Source: Magnetococcales bacterium
GTDB lineage: Bacteria; Pseudomonadota; Magnetococcia; Magnetococcales; UBA8363
Direction of reading: 5' to 3'
NCBI GenBank assembly: GCA_015232865.1
Contig: JADFYU010000016.1
Coordinates: forward strand, 1 to 51,817
Length of the DNA stretch: 51,817 nt
The position numbers were made by a program, and so were the translations under genes. Of this stretch, positions 1-9,098 are shown one piece after another. How positions within the stretch are numbered: position 1 is the stretch's first letter; every line of letters begins with the position of its first letter. Below the pieces are notes generated by a model. That model was not told where the DNA came from. It saw only the letters and a list, made by a program, of their open reading frames with translations, and ran no database searches.

Positions 1-1077
1 CAAGAGGGGTCGGTGGTTGACAACGGTCAGATTCTACTGATCATGGATCAGACCGCTCACCAAAGCGCCTATAATCAGACCAAAAGCCGACTTGACAGCT
101 TAGCCATCAAAATCGCACGGTTACAGGCTGAAGCGGCCTTTCAGGCTCCGATTTACTCCCATGAAATGCTGCAAAATCATAGGCAGACTATCGAAAGCGA
201 AATTCACCTTTATCAAAGCCGTAAAAATCGGCTGGAATCTGAACTGAAAGTATTGGAAAACCAGGTCACGCAACGAAAGCAGGAGTTGGAGGTGTTTCAG
301 GTCAACCTGGAAACCGCCAAACGGGGTATTCGTTTGGCCTACAACGAGATGGATCTGATCAAACCACTGGTCGAAAAGGGGCTGGAGCCAAAAATGTCTC
401 TTTTGCATCTGGAACAGAGACTTTCAGATCTGACCGGAGACCGGCTCACCGCCCTTCACTCCATTGAGCGAACCAGATCAGCCATTGAGGAGGTTCAATC
501 CAAGAAAAAAGAGACCGGCAAAAAATTTCGCGAGCAATTGATGGCAGAGTTAAGTGAAAACATGTCCAAATACAGAGATTTGGAACAATCACTGCCTGCA
601 TTGCAGGATAAAGTCAGCCGTACCGATGTCAAATCTCCGGTCCGCGGAATTGTCAATCGAATTCTGGCCACCACCATCGGTGGGGTGATTAAACCGGGAG
701 AACCCATTGTTGAGGTGGTGCCTTTGGATGACACCTTACTGATCGAAGCCAAAATCAGACCGCAGGACATCGGTTTTCTCTACCCAGGACAGAAGGTGAT
801 GGTTAAATTCACCGCTTATGATTTTTCAAAATATGGCGGTTTGGAAGGAAAGCTGGAGACCATCGGCGCCGATTCCGTTGTCGATAAGGAGTCGGGACAA
901 TCCATGTTCCCCATTCAGATTCGAACAAACACCAATGAACTGGTTCAGGGAGAGGAAATCTATCAGATTATTCCTGGCATGGTTACTCAGGTCGATATCA
1001 TCACCGGCAAGCAGACTATTCTGGACTATCTGGTATTACCGGTGTTGCGTGTAAAATCCATGGCCTTCCAGGAATAA
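1..1077 (+). CDS. HlyD-family membrane fusion protein of a type I secretion system, 5' end missing
   Basis: The frame is open from base 1, so the true start lies outside the window; 358 residues are visible. The first residues (GSVVDNGQILLIMD) resemble the first half of the lipoyl-like domain of HlyD adaptors. A long charged coiled coil follows (about residues 25-205). The second lipoyl half comes next (VKSPVRGIVNRILATTIGG, then VIKPGEPIVEVVP), and then a beta-barrel region with the typical IRPQDIGFLYPGQKV stretch. Adaptors of this class link an inner-membrane ABC transporter to a TolC-like channel and export proteins without a periplasmic intermediate. The ABC partner is presumably upstream, outside the window. 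The next gene encodes a small exported protein that may belong to the same locus. Family assignment is firm; the substrate is unknown. Confidence 0.9.
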   Translation, partial: QEGSVVDNGQILLIMDQTAHQSAYNQTKSRLDSLAIKIARLQAEAAFQAPIYSHEMLQNHRQTIESEIHLYQSRKNRLESELKVLENQVTQRKQELEVFQVNLETAKRGIRLAYNEMDLIKPLVEKGLEPKMSLLHLEQRLSDLTGDRLTALHSIERTRSAIEEVQSKKKETGKKFREQLMAELSENMSKYRDLEQSLPALQDKVSRTDVKSPVRGIVNRILATTIGGVIKPGEPIVEVVPLDDTLLIEAKIRPQDIGFLYPGQKVMVKFTAYDFSKYGGLEGKLETIGADSVVDKESGQSMFPIQIRTNTNELVQGEEIYQIIPGMVTQVDIITGKQTILDYLVLPVLRVKSMAFQE

Positions 1078-1105
1078 CCGCAGACCTGGAGATTGGTATT
1101 TTTTT

Positions 1106-1603
1106 ATGATCAAGGTCCGACGACTCTCCTTTATTATTTTGCTGCTGCTCTTTTTTTCGCTCTGCATAAAACAGGCGCAGGCTGAATCGTTCATGGGGTC
1201 CGGTATGATTACCCGCAGTGACGGTATGAAGGGATATTTTATTGTCGGTGCCTATAACAGCCGAGAGAAATGTGATACTCAACTGGAAAAATTGTTCGAC
1301 CATTTACTCAAGAGCGGCAACTGGTTTACCAACCGTCTGAGTGGTCATGTCAATCCCTGCCTCAAACAATTTGATCAATCTTCCTACTTTCACGATCTGC
1401 ACGTTGGTCTGCCGGTCAAACATACCATGCTGTTTCACCCCAGCTTACGTGTATTGATCGTCAGCCCACAATCCAAGGCCGACGCGGAAAATGAGCTTTG
1501 TGCAGATTTGAAACAGGTTGTAGAGTACGGACTGAAACTCCAATCAGAATGCGTTCCCGCCAAAACCTCCGTTGAGCGACAGGTCTCACCGAAACCTCCC
1601 TGA
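1106..1603 (+). CDS. Small exported protein of unknown function
   Basis: A 165-residue protein with a clear Sec signal peptide: basic MIKVRR, a hydrophobic run IILLLLFFSLCI, and a likely cleavage site after AQA. The mature part is soluble and has four cysteines (in EKCD, NPCLK, ELCAD and SECVP) that could form two disulphides in the periplasm. I recognise no domain. It starts 28 bases after the HlyD-type gene on the same strand, so co-transcription is likely and a role in the secretion locus is possible. The tail is proline- and lysine-rich. Function cannot be inferred further. Confidence 0.7.
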   Translation: MIKVRRLSFIILLLLFFSLCIKQAQAESFMGSGMITRSDGMKGYFIVGAYNSREKCDTQLEKLFDHLLKSGNWFTNRLSGHVNPCLKQFDQSSYFHDLHVGLPVKHTMLFHPSLRVLIVSPQSKADAENELCADLKQVVEYGLKLQSECVPAKTSVERQVSPKPP

Positions 1604-1846
1604 GCATTCACCTTTGATGCCACCGAGCGTTCTTCACGATGAGTGCTTGTGTTGCGATTAAAAAAGGTCTATTACCCAGTTTCAATCGACAATGGGTAGA
1701 AATATTAATCGGGCTGAACACAAGCCAAAACAGTTGTATTTTGTATACCCCCTTGAACCTGATTGACGGTTTCCCGCACACACATCGCAGCCGCCGTGTC
1801 ACTGTTTCAGGGGATAACCACACCCTATAGGGGAGGATGGTCTCTG

Positions 1847-3499
1847 ATGGAATTGGTCAATGGGCTTCATTTTAAAAATCTTCGTGGTGATCTGTTTGGC
1901 GGCCTGACGGCTGCCATAGTCGCCCTTCCGTTGGCTCTGGCATTTGGTGTCGCCTCGGGGGCCGGAGCCATAGCGGGACTGTATGGTGCTATTTTTGTCG
2001 GATTTTTTGCCTCGATTGTCGGCGGAACGCCTTCTCAGGTTTCAGGCCCGACCGGTCCCATGACCGTGGTCATGGCACTCATTATCACCCAATATGGCGA
2101 CAATCCGTCACTGGCCTTTACCGTGGTCATGATGGGCGGCGCTTTGCAAATTTTATTCGGCTTTTTAGGCCTTGGCCGCTACATAACCTATATGCCCTTT
2201 TCTGTCATATCCGGCTTTATGACCGGAATCGGTGCCATTATCATCATTCTTCAGTTGGCCCCGATGTTGGGACTGCCCGCTTCGACTAAAGGAGTGCTGC
2301 ACGCCCTGGCGACCATTCCCGACCTTTTTTCCGGGCCATTCGGCTCGGCAGCCATTTTGGGCCTGCTCTCCCTGGCTGTTGTCTCCCTGACCCCAAGCAC
2401 CATCGGAAGAATTGTGCCCCCTCCCCTGTTGGCACTGACCGGCTGTACCTTGTTGGGAATATACTGGCTTCCCGGTGCTCCGGTCGTCGGCGACATTCCC
2501 ATGGGGTTTCCCGATATGGTCATTCCCTCCTTTGATCTGAGCCTGTTTCCGGGCATGGTCTCGTCCGCTCTGATTTTGGCTCTGCTTGGCTCTATCGATT
2601 CGCTTTTGACCAGTCTGGTGGCCGACAACTTTACCCGAACCTATCACCGCTCCGACCGCGAACTGCTGGGGCAGGGTCTGGGCAATATGATCGCGGGTCT
2701 GTTTGGTGCCATTCCTGGGGCTGGAGCGACCATGCGTACCGTTGTCAACATTCGTGCTGGCGGAAAAACACCGCTTTCCGGCGCGCTACACTCTTTTATC
2801 TTGCTGGCACTGGTATTGGGTCTCGGTCCGTATGCCGAGCAGATTCCCCTATCGGTTCTTGCCGGTATTCTGTTAAAGGTCGGATACGACATCATCGACT
2901 GGAAACATCTGTCCCGTCTGCATAAAGCCCCGCGCGGCGGCATGTTGGTAACCTTGAGCGTCTTGATTTTAACCGTGGTCACCGATCTGGTTCTGGCCGT
3001 AGGGGTCGGTGTGATCATGGCGGCCTTGATTTCGGCCAACCAAATGAGCAAGGAACAACTCAAACAGTTCAAACTGGTCACTTCAGAAGCCGATTACACC
3101 CCCATTTCAACGGAAGGACGGGAAATTCTACGCTGGGCGCAAGGACGTATTCTGGTGTTACACCTTTCCGGGCCGTTTTCTTTCTGCTCGGCAAAAGATA
3201 TGGTGCGCCAATTGGGCCGGGTCGGTGCCGAATATAAGGTGGTCATTCTGGATTTAGAAGGAGTCACCATGATCGACACCTCCATCGCTCTGGCCCTGGA
3301 GGAGATGATCATACAGTGTTTGGAATCCAACCGTTCCGTTCTTCTCTCCTGTAGTGGCGACTGCATCGGGGGACGGGTCATTCAAATTTTGGATAGCCTG
3401 GATATTCTCGATCACATCATACCCGAAAACCGTCACCCTTTTCGTCTTCACGCTCTCAAACACGCCAAGCAGATTTTGGAGAGCAATGGAGAGATCTAG
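1847..3499 (+). CDS. SulP-family anion transporter with C-terminal STAS domain
   Basis: A 550-residue inner-membrane permease. I chose the ATG at 1847 because a strong ribosome site (GGGGAGG, about 1830-1836) lies just before it and the family-typical start (LRGDLFGGLTAAIVALPLALAFGVASG) follows at once. An in-frame ATG at 1763 would add 28 unlikely residues. Features are the conserved SulP N-terminal helix, the QVSGPTGPMTVVMA motif, about 12-14 hydrophobic helices, and a cytoplasmic STAS domain (about residues 430-545, with VVILDLEGVTMIDTSIALALEE). Members move sulfate, bicarbonate or dicarboxylates, often with Na+ or H+. The substrate cannot be read here. It is followed by a tandem universal stress protein, an arrangement repeated with the next transporter, which suggests the stress proteins sense or regulate transport. 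Confidence 0.9.
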   Translation: MELVNGLHFKNLRGDLFGGLTAAIVALPLALAFGVASGAGAIAGLYGAIFVGFFASIVGGTPSQVSGPTGPMTVVMALIITQYGDNPSLAFTVVMMGGALQILFGFLGLGRYITYMPFSVISGFMTGIGAIIIILQLAPMLGLPASTKGVLHALATIPDLFSGPFGSAAILGLLSLAVVSLTPSTIGRIVPPPLLALTGCTLLGIYWLPGAPVVGDIPMGFPDMVIPSFDLSLFPGMVSSALILALLGSIDSLLTSLVADNFTRTYHRSDRELLGQGLGNMIAGLFGAIPGAGATMRTVVNIRAGGKTPLSGALHSFILLALVLGLGPYAEQIPLSVLAGILLKVGYDIIDWKHLSRLHKAPRGGMLVTLSVLILTVVTDLVLAVGVGVIMAALISANQMSKEQLKQFKLVTSEADYTPISTEGREILRWAQGRILVLHLSGPFSFCSAKDMVRQLGRVGAEYKVVILDLEGVTMIDTSIALALEEMIIQCLESNRSVLLSCSGDCIGGRVIQILDSLDILDHIIPENRHPFRLHALKHAKQILESNGEI

Positions 3500-3683
3500 G
3501 CAACCATGAAGCCGCAAACCCCAATGGAACCAAGCTTTCACAGAGCAACTCTTGCACTTTTCTGCCTGCCGACGGCATAATATAGACAAGATTTGATGAT
3601 AATCCGTGTTTGCACCTTGATCCGGCAGTTGGAACGCCTCTTCTATTTCCGTGTTGTCTCACAACCCAGAGGAGTAAAGGCTC

Positions 3684-4619
3684 GTGACCAATCCGCGCAC
3701 AGAACACCTGATCACAGCCTGCCTGGATGGCTCTGACGAGGCCTACCAGGGACTTCGTTGGGCGGCCGATCTGGTGCGCGGTCATGCTGCGGACATCATT
3801 TTATTACACGTTCGCAAACAGGATGCGCTGCACAGCTTCGGCGGAATCAATCCCAGCATCGTTCAACAATCCATTCTACACTCTGGAATGGAAATACCGG
3901 GACAAGACATTCTTCAATTTGGCCGGGAGATCTTGATTGAACTGGGCAATCTGGATGACCGCTGGACCGAACACACTCGCATCGACTCCATCGGAGGAGA
4001 CCCGATTGGGGATCATTTCATCCAATATACCAACCCGGACGGCCATCGAATCGGATTAAAGCTAAAAGCTTCCTCGGATATTGCAACCGGAATCTTGGAA
4101 CAACAATCTCAATTTGACTACCAGACCATCATTCTCGGTGCCCCGGAGATCGAAAGCGGCGATGCGCCCGGCAAACTCTCGGCGGTGGTTCGAAAAGTGG
4201 CGATCAAGGCCGATTGCGGAGTCGTTGTCGCCCGCCATATTGGCGAGGGGCACGGGCATCTGATTGCAATTGATGACTCCGTCGGCTCCATTGAGCGAAT
4301 CGAGAGAGCCCAATTCATCATCAAAAATTTTTTCGAACCGGTCACCCTGATGGCCGTCGCCCAGTCCACCGATAGCGAAGGAACAACCAAATTCAACCTG
4401 GACCAGGTCACCTCTCGATTTTGCGAGTGGGGTGTAGAGCATATCAATACTCTTTATTATCAAGGTGACACTGTTCAAGCTTTTGTCGATCATTCTCAAG
4501 ATTATGGTTTAACCATGATTGCCATGGAGAAGAAAAACAGACCGTTACAATTTTTTTCCGATTCTCAAGTCATTCGTATTTTGGAGGAGAGCCATAACTC
4601 AGTAATGCTGACGCCCTGA
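3684..4619 (+). CDS. Tandem universal stress protein (UspA-like), paired with SulP transporter
   Basis: A 311-residue cytosolic protein with a GTG start preceded by GAGGAG. The N-terminal half begins with a UspA-type strand and loop (LITACLDGSDEAYQGLRWA) and ends its first domain with VVVARH. A second, shorter Usp-like domain follows (about residues 190-311, ending SVMLTP). The first domain carries an insertion of roughly 60 residues around GDPIGDHFIQYTNPDGH that is also present in the paralogue at 6248. The ATP-binding glycine pattern G-x2-G-x9-G is poorly kept here (GAPEIESGDAPGK), so nucleotide binding may be lost. It lies between a SulP and a DASS-type transporter; a regulatory role in anion uptake is an inference. 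Confidence 0.8.
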   Translation: MTNPRTEHLITACLDGSDEAYQGLRWAADLVRGHAADIILLHVRKQDALHSFGGINPSIVQQSILHSGMEIPGQDILQFGREILIELGNLDDRWTEHTRIDSIGGDPIGDHFIQYTNPDGHRIGLKLKASSDIATGILEQQSQFDYQTIILGAPEIESGDAPGKLSAVVRKVAIKADCGVVVARHIGEGHGHLIAIDDSVGSIERIERAQFIIKNFFEPVTLMAVAQSTDSEGTTKFNLDQVTSRFCEWGVEHINTLYYQGDTVQAFVDHSQDYGLTMIAMEKKNRPLQFFSDSQVIRILEESHNSVMLTP

Positions 4620-4622
4620 TGC

Positions 4623-4763
4623 CAGATTTGGCAGTTGGGTGCAGGCAGATGGTGCAACAGAATGGTTTGTCGGCTGAAACAGGAACATGGATGTCATTTT
4701 CTGTTTGGCCTAGGCACTCAATGGGTTGCAACAAGAACGTACCGCCAGCCACCGTTTTAAGGG
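4623..4763. repeat. Copy R1 of a dispersed palindromic intergenic repeat
   Basis: Most of the 218-base gap between the stress protein and the next transporter. It shows the shared blocks of the family: a TTGGCAGTTG arm, then ATGGTGCAACAGAA at 4649-4662. After a variable loop comes TTCTGTTTGGCCTAGG (from 4699), then AATGGGTTGCAAC and a degenerate right arm. ACAGAA (4657-4662) can pair with TTCTGT (4699-4704). Compare R3 and R4. No convincing gene is seen in this gap. Confidence 0.5.
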
Positions 4764-4837
4764 TTATGATATGCGCCGTTTCACCCTCCCTTGTCCGACA
4801 ATGGATCGGGTCAGATTTATTTTAGGAGGTTAGTCGT

Positions 4838-6232
4838 GTGACCCAGTATTTTTTTGAAAAAAAATGGTTTTATCTGGCAATGGGGATTGGGGCTATCCTT
4901 CTTTTGCTTCCAGTCCCGAGCGGACTGACCGAAAAAGGGATGATGGTGCTGATCACCACCATTGTCGCAACCACCCTGTTCATAACCGAACCTGTCCCCC
5001 TGCCGACAGTCGCCCTGCTGATCATCGCCAGTCAGATCCTGCTATTGGAAATTCCCTCTTCTCAAGTCGCACGGAGCTTGATGAACGATTCCGTCCTTTT
5101 CATTATGGGTTCACTGATGTTGGCGGTTGCGGTGGTCAAACAAAAACTGGACAAGCGCATTGCCCTGATGATCATCTCCGTCACCGGAACCAAAACCATT
5201 CGCATCTCATTCGGTATTACGGTGATCTCCGGTCTTTTGGCCTCTTTTATCGGGGAACATACGGTTGCGGCCATGATGCTGCCCGTCGGCATTACCCTGA
5301 TTACTCTCACCTCCGATGATCCGAAAAAAGTACGGAATCTGGCCGCCCTCCTTTTGTTTTCCATTGCTTATGGCTGTTCAGTAGCCGGAATCGGCACCCC
5401 CTCCGGCGGCGCTCGGAATGCCATCATGATCGGCTACTGGAGCGAATTTTCCGGCATCCACATCGATTATATCCGCTGGATGTTCTACGCCTATCCACTT
5501 TTTCTGCTTCAACTGCCCATCGTTACCCTGATTCTCTATTTCTCCTTCAAACCAGAGGTGGTTGACCTGGCTGAACCCGTCGAGAAACTGCGGGAACAAG
5601 TGGCCAGACAGGGTACTCTAAAAGGCAAGGATTGGGTCGCCATCATCTTTTTTTTCCTGATTTTGATCGGCTGGGTGACCCTTTCTGGAGAATGGGGCAT
5701 GGGAACCATTGCCATACTGGGCGCAGCCAGCTTTTTGGTTGCCGGTTTGGTCAACTGGGAAGACCTGAACAGCGGGGTCAACTGGGGGGTTGTATTGCTC
5801 TATGCAGCCGCCATTTCTCTGGGTGTGCAGATGAAGGACACCGGAGCCGCTCAGTGGGTTGCCGAGAGTTTTTTGGCCGCCTTGAAGCCCCTAGGGGCCG
5901 ATTCCGGGATTGGCTTGAAACTCTCCATTTCCGCCCTGACCGCCGGCGTCACCAACACCATGTCCAATGGAGCCGCCGTCGCGGTTTTGGGGCCAATTAT
6001 CTTGCCCATGGCCAAGATGGCCAACGAGAGTGAAATTATTAGCGGATTCATAACGGCTGTATCCTCGGCCTTTGCTTATCTGACCGTTGTTGGAACGCCA
6101 GCCTGTACCATTGTTTATGCCTCCGGCTATCTGAAAACCACTGATTTTTTAAAAGTGGGCTGGAAAATGGTCATAATCTCAACCGCCATTCTAATGGGGT
6201 TCGCCTCATATGTCTGGCCTCTGATGGAATAG
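4838..6232 (+). CDS. DASS/SLC13-type divalent anion:Na+ symporter
   Basis: A 464-residue polytopic membrane protein. The GTG start has an excellent ribosome site (AGGAGGT at 4823-4829). It has two inverted halves with the family's hallmark stretches: SIAYGCSVAGIGTPSGGARN in the first and NTMSNGAAVAVLGPIILPMA in the second, followed by VGTPACTIVYASGY. DASS proteins import di- and tricarboxylates or sulfate with sodium. The family is clear but the substrate is not. It sits between two large universal stress proteins; the downstream one starts 15 bases after this stop and is almost certainly co-transcribed. Confidence 0.88.
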   Translation: MTQYFFEKKWFYLAMGIGAILLLLPVPSGLTEKGMMVLITTIVATTLFITEPVPLPTVALLIIASQILLLEIPSSQVARSLMNDSVLFIMGSLMLAVAVVKQKLDKRIALMIISVTGTKTIRISFGITVISGLLASFIGEHTVAAMMLPVGITLITLTSDDPKKVRNLAALLLFSIAYGCSVAGIGTPSGGARNAIMIGYWSEFSGIHIDYIRWMFYAYPLFLLQLPIVTLILYFSFKPEVVDLAEPVEKLREQVARQGTLKGKDWVAIIFFFLILIGWVTLSGEWGMGTIAILGAASFLVAGLVNWEDLNSGVNWGVVLLYAAAISLGVQMKDTGAAQWVAESFLAALKPLGADSGIGLKLSISALTAGVTNTMSNGAAVAVLGPIILPMAKMANESEIISGFITAVSSAFAYLTVVGTPACTIVYASGYLKTTDFLKVGWKMVIISTAILMGFASYVWPLME

Positions 6233-6247
6233 CAAGAAGGATCAACC

Positions 6248-7195
6248 ATGGAAACAACAAATCAGGAGGAAAAACCGTTTGGTATTTTGGTCTGTGTTGA
6301 CGGCTCGGACGACTCTTACAGCGGGTTGCGTTATGCGGTCAAGATGAGTCAAGGCATGAAAACCAGTATCACTCTGTTGTACGTGCGCATTTTTGATCAG
6401 GGACGTGGTAACGAAGGGATTCAAGTCGATGTCGCCCGAGAAAACATGCTGGCCTGGGGATTGGATCTGCCCGGAGTCCGTTATTTAAAAAAAGGCCGGG
6501 AGTTGCTGATCGAACAAGGCCACATGGCGATGGACTGGCACGAAAAAACCACCCATCAAACTGTCGTCGGCGATCCGGTCGGCAACCAGGTTTTGGAGTA
6601 TTGCAACAATGCCGGGGTCTGCATTCGCCTGCGGCTGAAAGTGGCCAAAACCATCGAATCGGGTATTCTGGGCGTACAGGAAGAGGAATGTCAGGATGTG
6701 ATCATTGTCGGAGCCTCGGGTGTCAAAAGCAAACTGGAAAAATTTCTCGGCATGGACCCGGTGGCACTGAGAATTGCCATGCATGCGCCGTGTTCCGTTA
6801 TTGTCGCTCGTCAACTTGAGACCGGAAATGGCCATCTGCTCTGTACGGTCAATACCGAACAATCCTTGGAAACTGTGCGCAAAGATGCCATTCTGGCCAA
6901 TAGTTGTCAGTGCCCGATCACTCTATTTTCCGTTGCCGAAACTGAAGAAGAACGACCATTGGCGGAACAAGCGATTTTGGATGCGCGGAATATTCTCGAT
7001 GAGATGAATATTCCGATCCACGGCAGCAGTGCAACGGTCGGAAGTCCCATTGCAGAAATCATTGAAGCGGGCAAACGTCACTCAATTATCGTCATGTCGG
7101 CTACCCGCAAATCGGCTGCTTCGCGGTTTTTTATCGGCATTACCTCCCTGAAAGTCTTGGAACATGCTCAAACCTCGGTCATGCTGGTCCGTTGA
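6248..7195 (+). CDS. Tandem universal stress protein, paired with the DASS-type transporter
   Basis: A 315-residue paralogue of the protein at 3684, with the same order: Usp domain with an internal insertion (GDPVGNQVLEYCNNAGVC), first domain ending VIVARQ, then a second domain ending SVMLVR. Here the nucleotide-binding pattern is better kept (GASGVKSKLEKFLG fits G-x2-G-x9-G), so this copy may bind ATP while the other may not. It begins 15 bases after the transporter stop. The repeated transporter plus stress-protein order argues for a functional pairing. A small hairpin with a T run follows at 7243. Confidence 0.82.
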   Translation: METTNQEEKPFGILVCVDGSDDSYSGLRYAVKMSQGMKTSITLLYVRIFDQGRGNEGIQVDVARENMLAWGLDLPGVRYLKKGRELLIEQGHMAMDWHEKTTHQTVVGDPVGNQVLEYCNNAGVCIRLRLKVAKTIESGILGVQEEECQDVIIVGASGVKSKLEKFLGMDPVALRIAMHAPCSVIVARQLETGNGHLLCTVNTEQSLETVRKDAILANSCQCPITLFSVAETEEERPLAEQAILDARNILDEMNIPIHGSSATVGSPIAEIIEAGKRHSIIVMSATRKSAASRFFIGITSLKVLEHAQTSVMLVR

Positions 7196-7242
7196 GATGG
7201 TGCGCTCAACGTTGACCCACCCTTATAACAACCCCTAACAGC

Positions 7243-7263
7243 ACGGACAGAGTCCGTTTTTTT
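7243..7263 (+). terminator. Rho-independent terminator
   Basis: ACGGAC, a 3-base loop AGA, GTCCGT, then a run of seven T. It lies 47 bases after the stress protein stop and would end the transporter operon. Confidence 0.6.
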
Positions 7264-7313
7264 CGGATGCCATCACATCTGGTCGTCATCACCTGTTTTT
7301 TTACGGAGTCCCC

Positions 7314-8489
7314 ATGAAGAGCTGCCCACGGGAAGTTGAGACCCCCTTCCGCCCCATTCCACTGACCATCCCGGAAGGAATGGGTAAAAACGAATTTTTT
7401 AATAGTGCCAACAATCTGAAAAATTTAAGCGGGGAAAATGGCCTGTTACGCACCCGAGAAAATTTTCTTCTCTACCGAAAAGCCATCGGTCATAGCCTGG
7501 AGTTTGATACCTCCATCATCTTTGACACCTCGCAAAAAATTCTCGACCCCCTGGGCCGTCCAGTCCGTCGGGATCAACTGACCGAACAGGAGAGCCGGGT
7601 CTGGAGTCGCATGTCTCAAACCATCATCGACTATATGCTGGAACGCTACCCGGACCCCGAGCGACATCTGGTTTTTTGCGGAGAGGCCAGCCTGGACCCC
7701 ACCTGGCCCATCAACAAACCGGGCGTGCCCAGCATCCGTATGATACACAACCATTTTATCGTCTACCCTCAATCCCTGTTAAGGCAGGCAAAAGAGGCCG
7801 ATCCCAACAATCCCAACCTGACTGATGGCGGCCACCACGGTCTGTTTCTCAAACATCTGGGCGGGGTTTACCAGCAATTTTTGGAAATCCTCAACCTTTC
7901 TATTCTCAAGCCCATCGATTCAGAGCAGTCCCAATTGATCATCACCGGATATCCCCAGGGCCTTCCCAGTTGGGAGGTGGTGGGCGGCTCCAAACAGCTT
8001 CAGACCCCCCGATTCTGGAAGGAATACGACCTGATTCTAAAGGGTTTCCTTGATTTCTACCGAACATTTTTCAATCTGGTCGCCACCCAGGATGTCACCA
8101 TTCCAAAAGATTCCTATTTCCCGGATCAGATCGAGAACGTGCTACTCTTCAACAACGATTTTCATCGGGTTGCACGAGAGGTGCGCATGAAGGTCATTGA
8201 AGATCCACAATTTGCCAACGAAGTGCGCTGGCATCCGGCCTATAAGCAGTTGATGTATCGAGATTGCAAAGGCCGACTGATTGTCACCATCAGTCAAAAT
8301 TCGGTGGGCAACGCCATTACCGAGCTGCTCGGCATCGTTGTCAAACGGATTCCTGACGCCGCCGCCTATGAAGCGGCAGAACCGGCGCTGCTATCCAAAC
8401 TGTTCGAGGTCTGCCAACGCCTGATCGCTTCCGACCTTGGCGAACCCATCGCCAACGGATTCTGGCCCATCAAAGAGTTGAACGGCTGA
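7314..8489 (+). CDS. Conserved-looking cytosolic protein of unknown function, 391 aa
   Basis: I do not recognise this family. The protein is soluble, with no signal peptide or membrane segment, and rich in aromatic and charged residues. A histidine-rich stretch (SIRMIHNHFIVYP, about residues 138-150) and a GGHHGLFLKHLGG stretch (about 172-184) could form a metal or nucleotide site, but this is speculative. The start follows ACGGAG by about 7 bases. It ends 2 bases before the DUF486 membrane gene, so the two are probably translated together. Codon use matches the neighbouring core genes, and the length and even composition argue for a real gene. Confidence 0.7.
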   Translation: MKSCPREVETPFRPIPLTIPEGMGKNEFFNSANNLKNLSGENGLLRTRENFLLYRKAIGHSLEFDTSIIFDTSQKILDPLGRPVRRDQLTEQESRVWSRMSQTIIDYMLERYPDPERHLVFCGEASLDPTWPINKPGVPSIRMIHNHFIVYPQSLLRQAKEADPNNPNLTDGGHHGLFLKHLGGVYQQFLEILNLSILKPIDSEQSQLIITGYPQGLPSWEVVGGSKQLQTPRFWKEYDLILKGFLDFYRTFFNLVATQDVTIPKDSYFPDQIENVLLFNNDFHRVAREVRMKVIEDPQFANEVRWHPAYKQLMYRDCKGRLIVTISQNSVGNAITELLGIVVKRIPDAAAYEAAEPALLSKLFEVCQRLIASDLGEPIANGFWPIKELNG

Positions 8490-8491
8490 CC

Positions 8492-8848
8492 ATGTTTTCC
8501 GTCGGCCTGAATCCCGCCATTACGACCATCGTACTGCTGGCCTGCTCCAACGTCTTCATGACGTTTGCCTGGTATGCTCATCTAAAACATCTGAATGACA
8601 AACCCTGGTATCTGGCCGCCCTGCTGAGTTGGGGCATCGCTCTACTGGAATATCTGCTTCAGGTTCCGGCCAACCGAATCGGCTATACCCTCTTTTCCCT
8701 GCCCCAACTCAAAATTTTACAAGAGAGCATCACCCTGATTGTATTCGTTCCCTTTGTGATTTTCTATATGGAACAACCACTTAAATGGGATTATCTCTGG
8801 GCCGGCCTCTGTCTGATGGGAGCTGTCTATTTTATTTTCAGAGCCTAG
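8492..8848 (+). CDS. DMT-superfamily DUF486 membrane protein
   Basis: A 118-residue inner-membrane protein with four predicted helices: ITTIVLLACSNVFMTFAWYA, WYLAALLSWGIALLEYLLQV, LKILQESITLIVFVPFVIFY and WDYLWAGLCLMGAVYFIF. The NVFMTFAWYAHLK and SWGIALLEYLLQVPANRIGY stretches are those I associate with the DUF486 family of small drug/metabolite-transporter relatives. Its transport function is unknown. It follows the 391-aa gene by 2 bases. Confidence 0.8.
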   Translation: MFSVGLNPAITTIVLLACSNVFMTFAWYAHLKHLNDKPWYLAALLSWGIALLEYLLQVPANRIGYTLFSLPQLKILQESITLIVFVPFVIFYMEQPLKWDYLWAGLCLMGAVYFIFRA

Positions 8849-9098
8849 TTTTCAGGGTGTTGCTTTGCAACCCGACAAGGGATATATTTGACACTTGATC
8901 CTGTTCTGGCTCTTCTCAATGCTTGAGAAATCTGCTTTTATGGGATCGATTTCCCATTTTAACGTTGAAAAATATGGAAAATTAGTATATCCCTTAACGT
9001 TTCACGTAACTTGCATCGTAATTGTGATAAATGTGCCACACTGTTCTCAAGGTTGCACTATTTTTCATAAATACGAAAAAGAGAGGTTTAGTAGATCT

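Noticed and set aside
2165..2647. Long minus-strand open frame inside the SulP gene
   Set aside because: Composition is low-complexity Gln/Gly/His-rich shadow coding opposite a clear membrane protein; no ribosome site.
4619..4825. Open frame between stress protein and DASS genes
   Set aside because: Coincides with repeat R1 and has no ribosome site; the residue composition is that of a structured repeat, not a protein.
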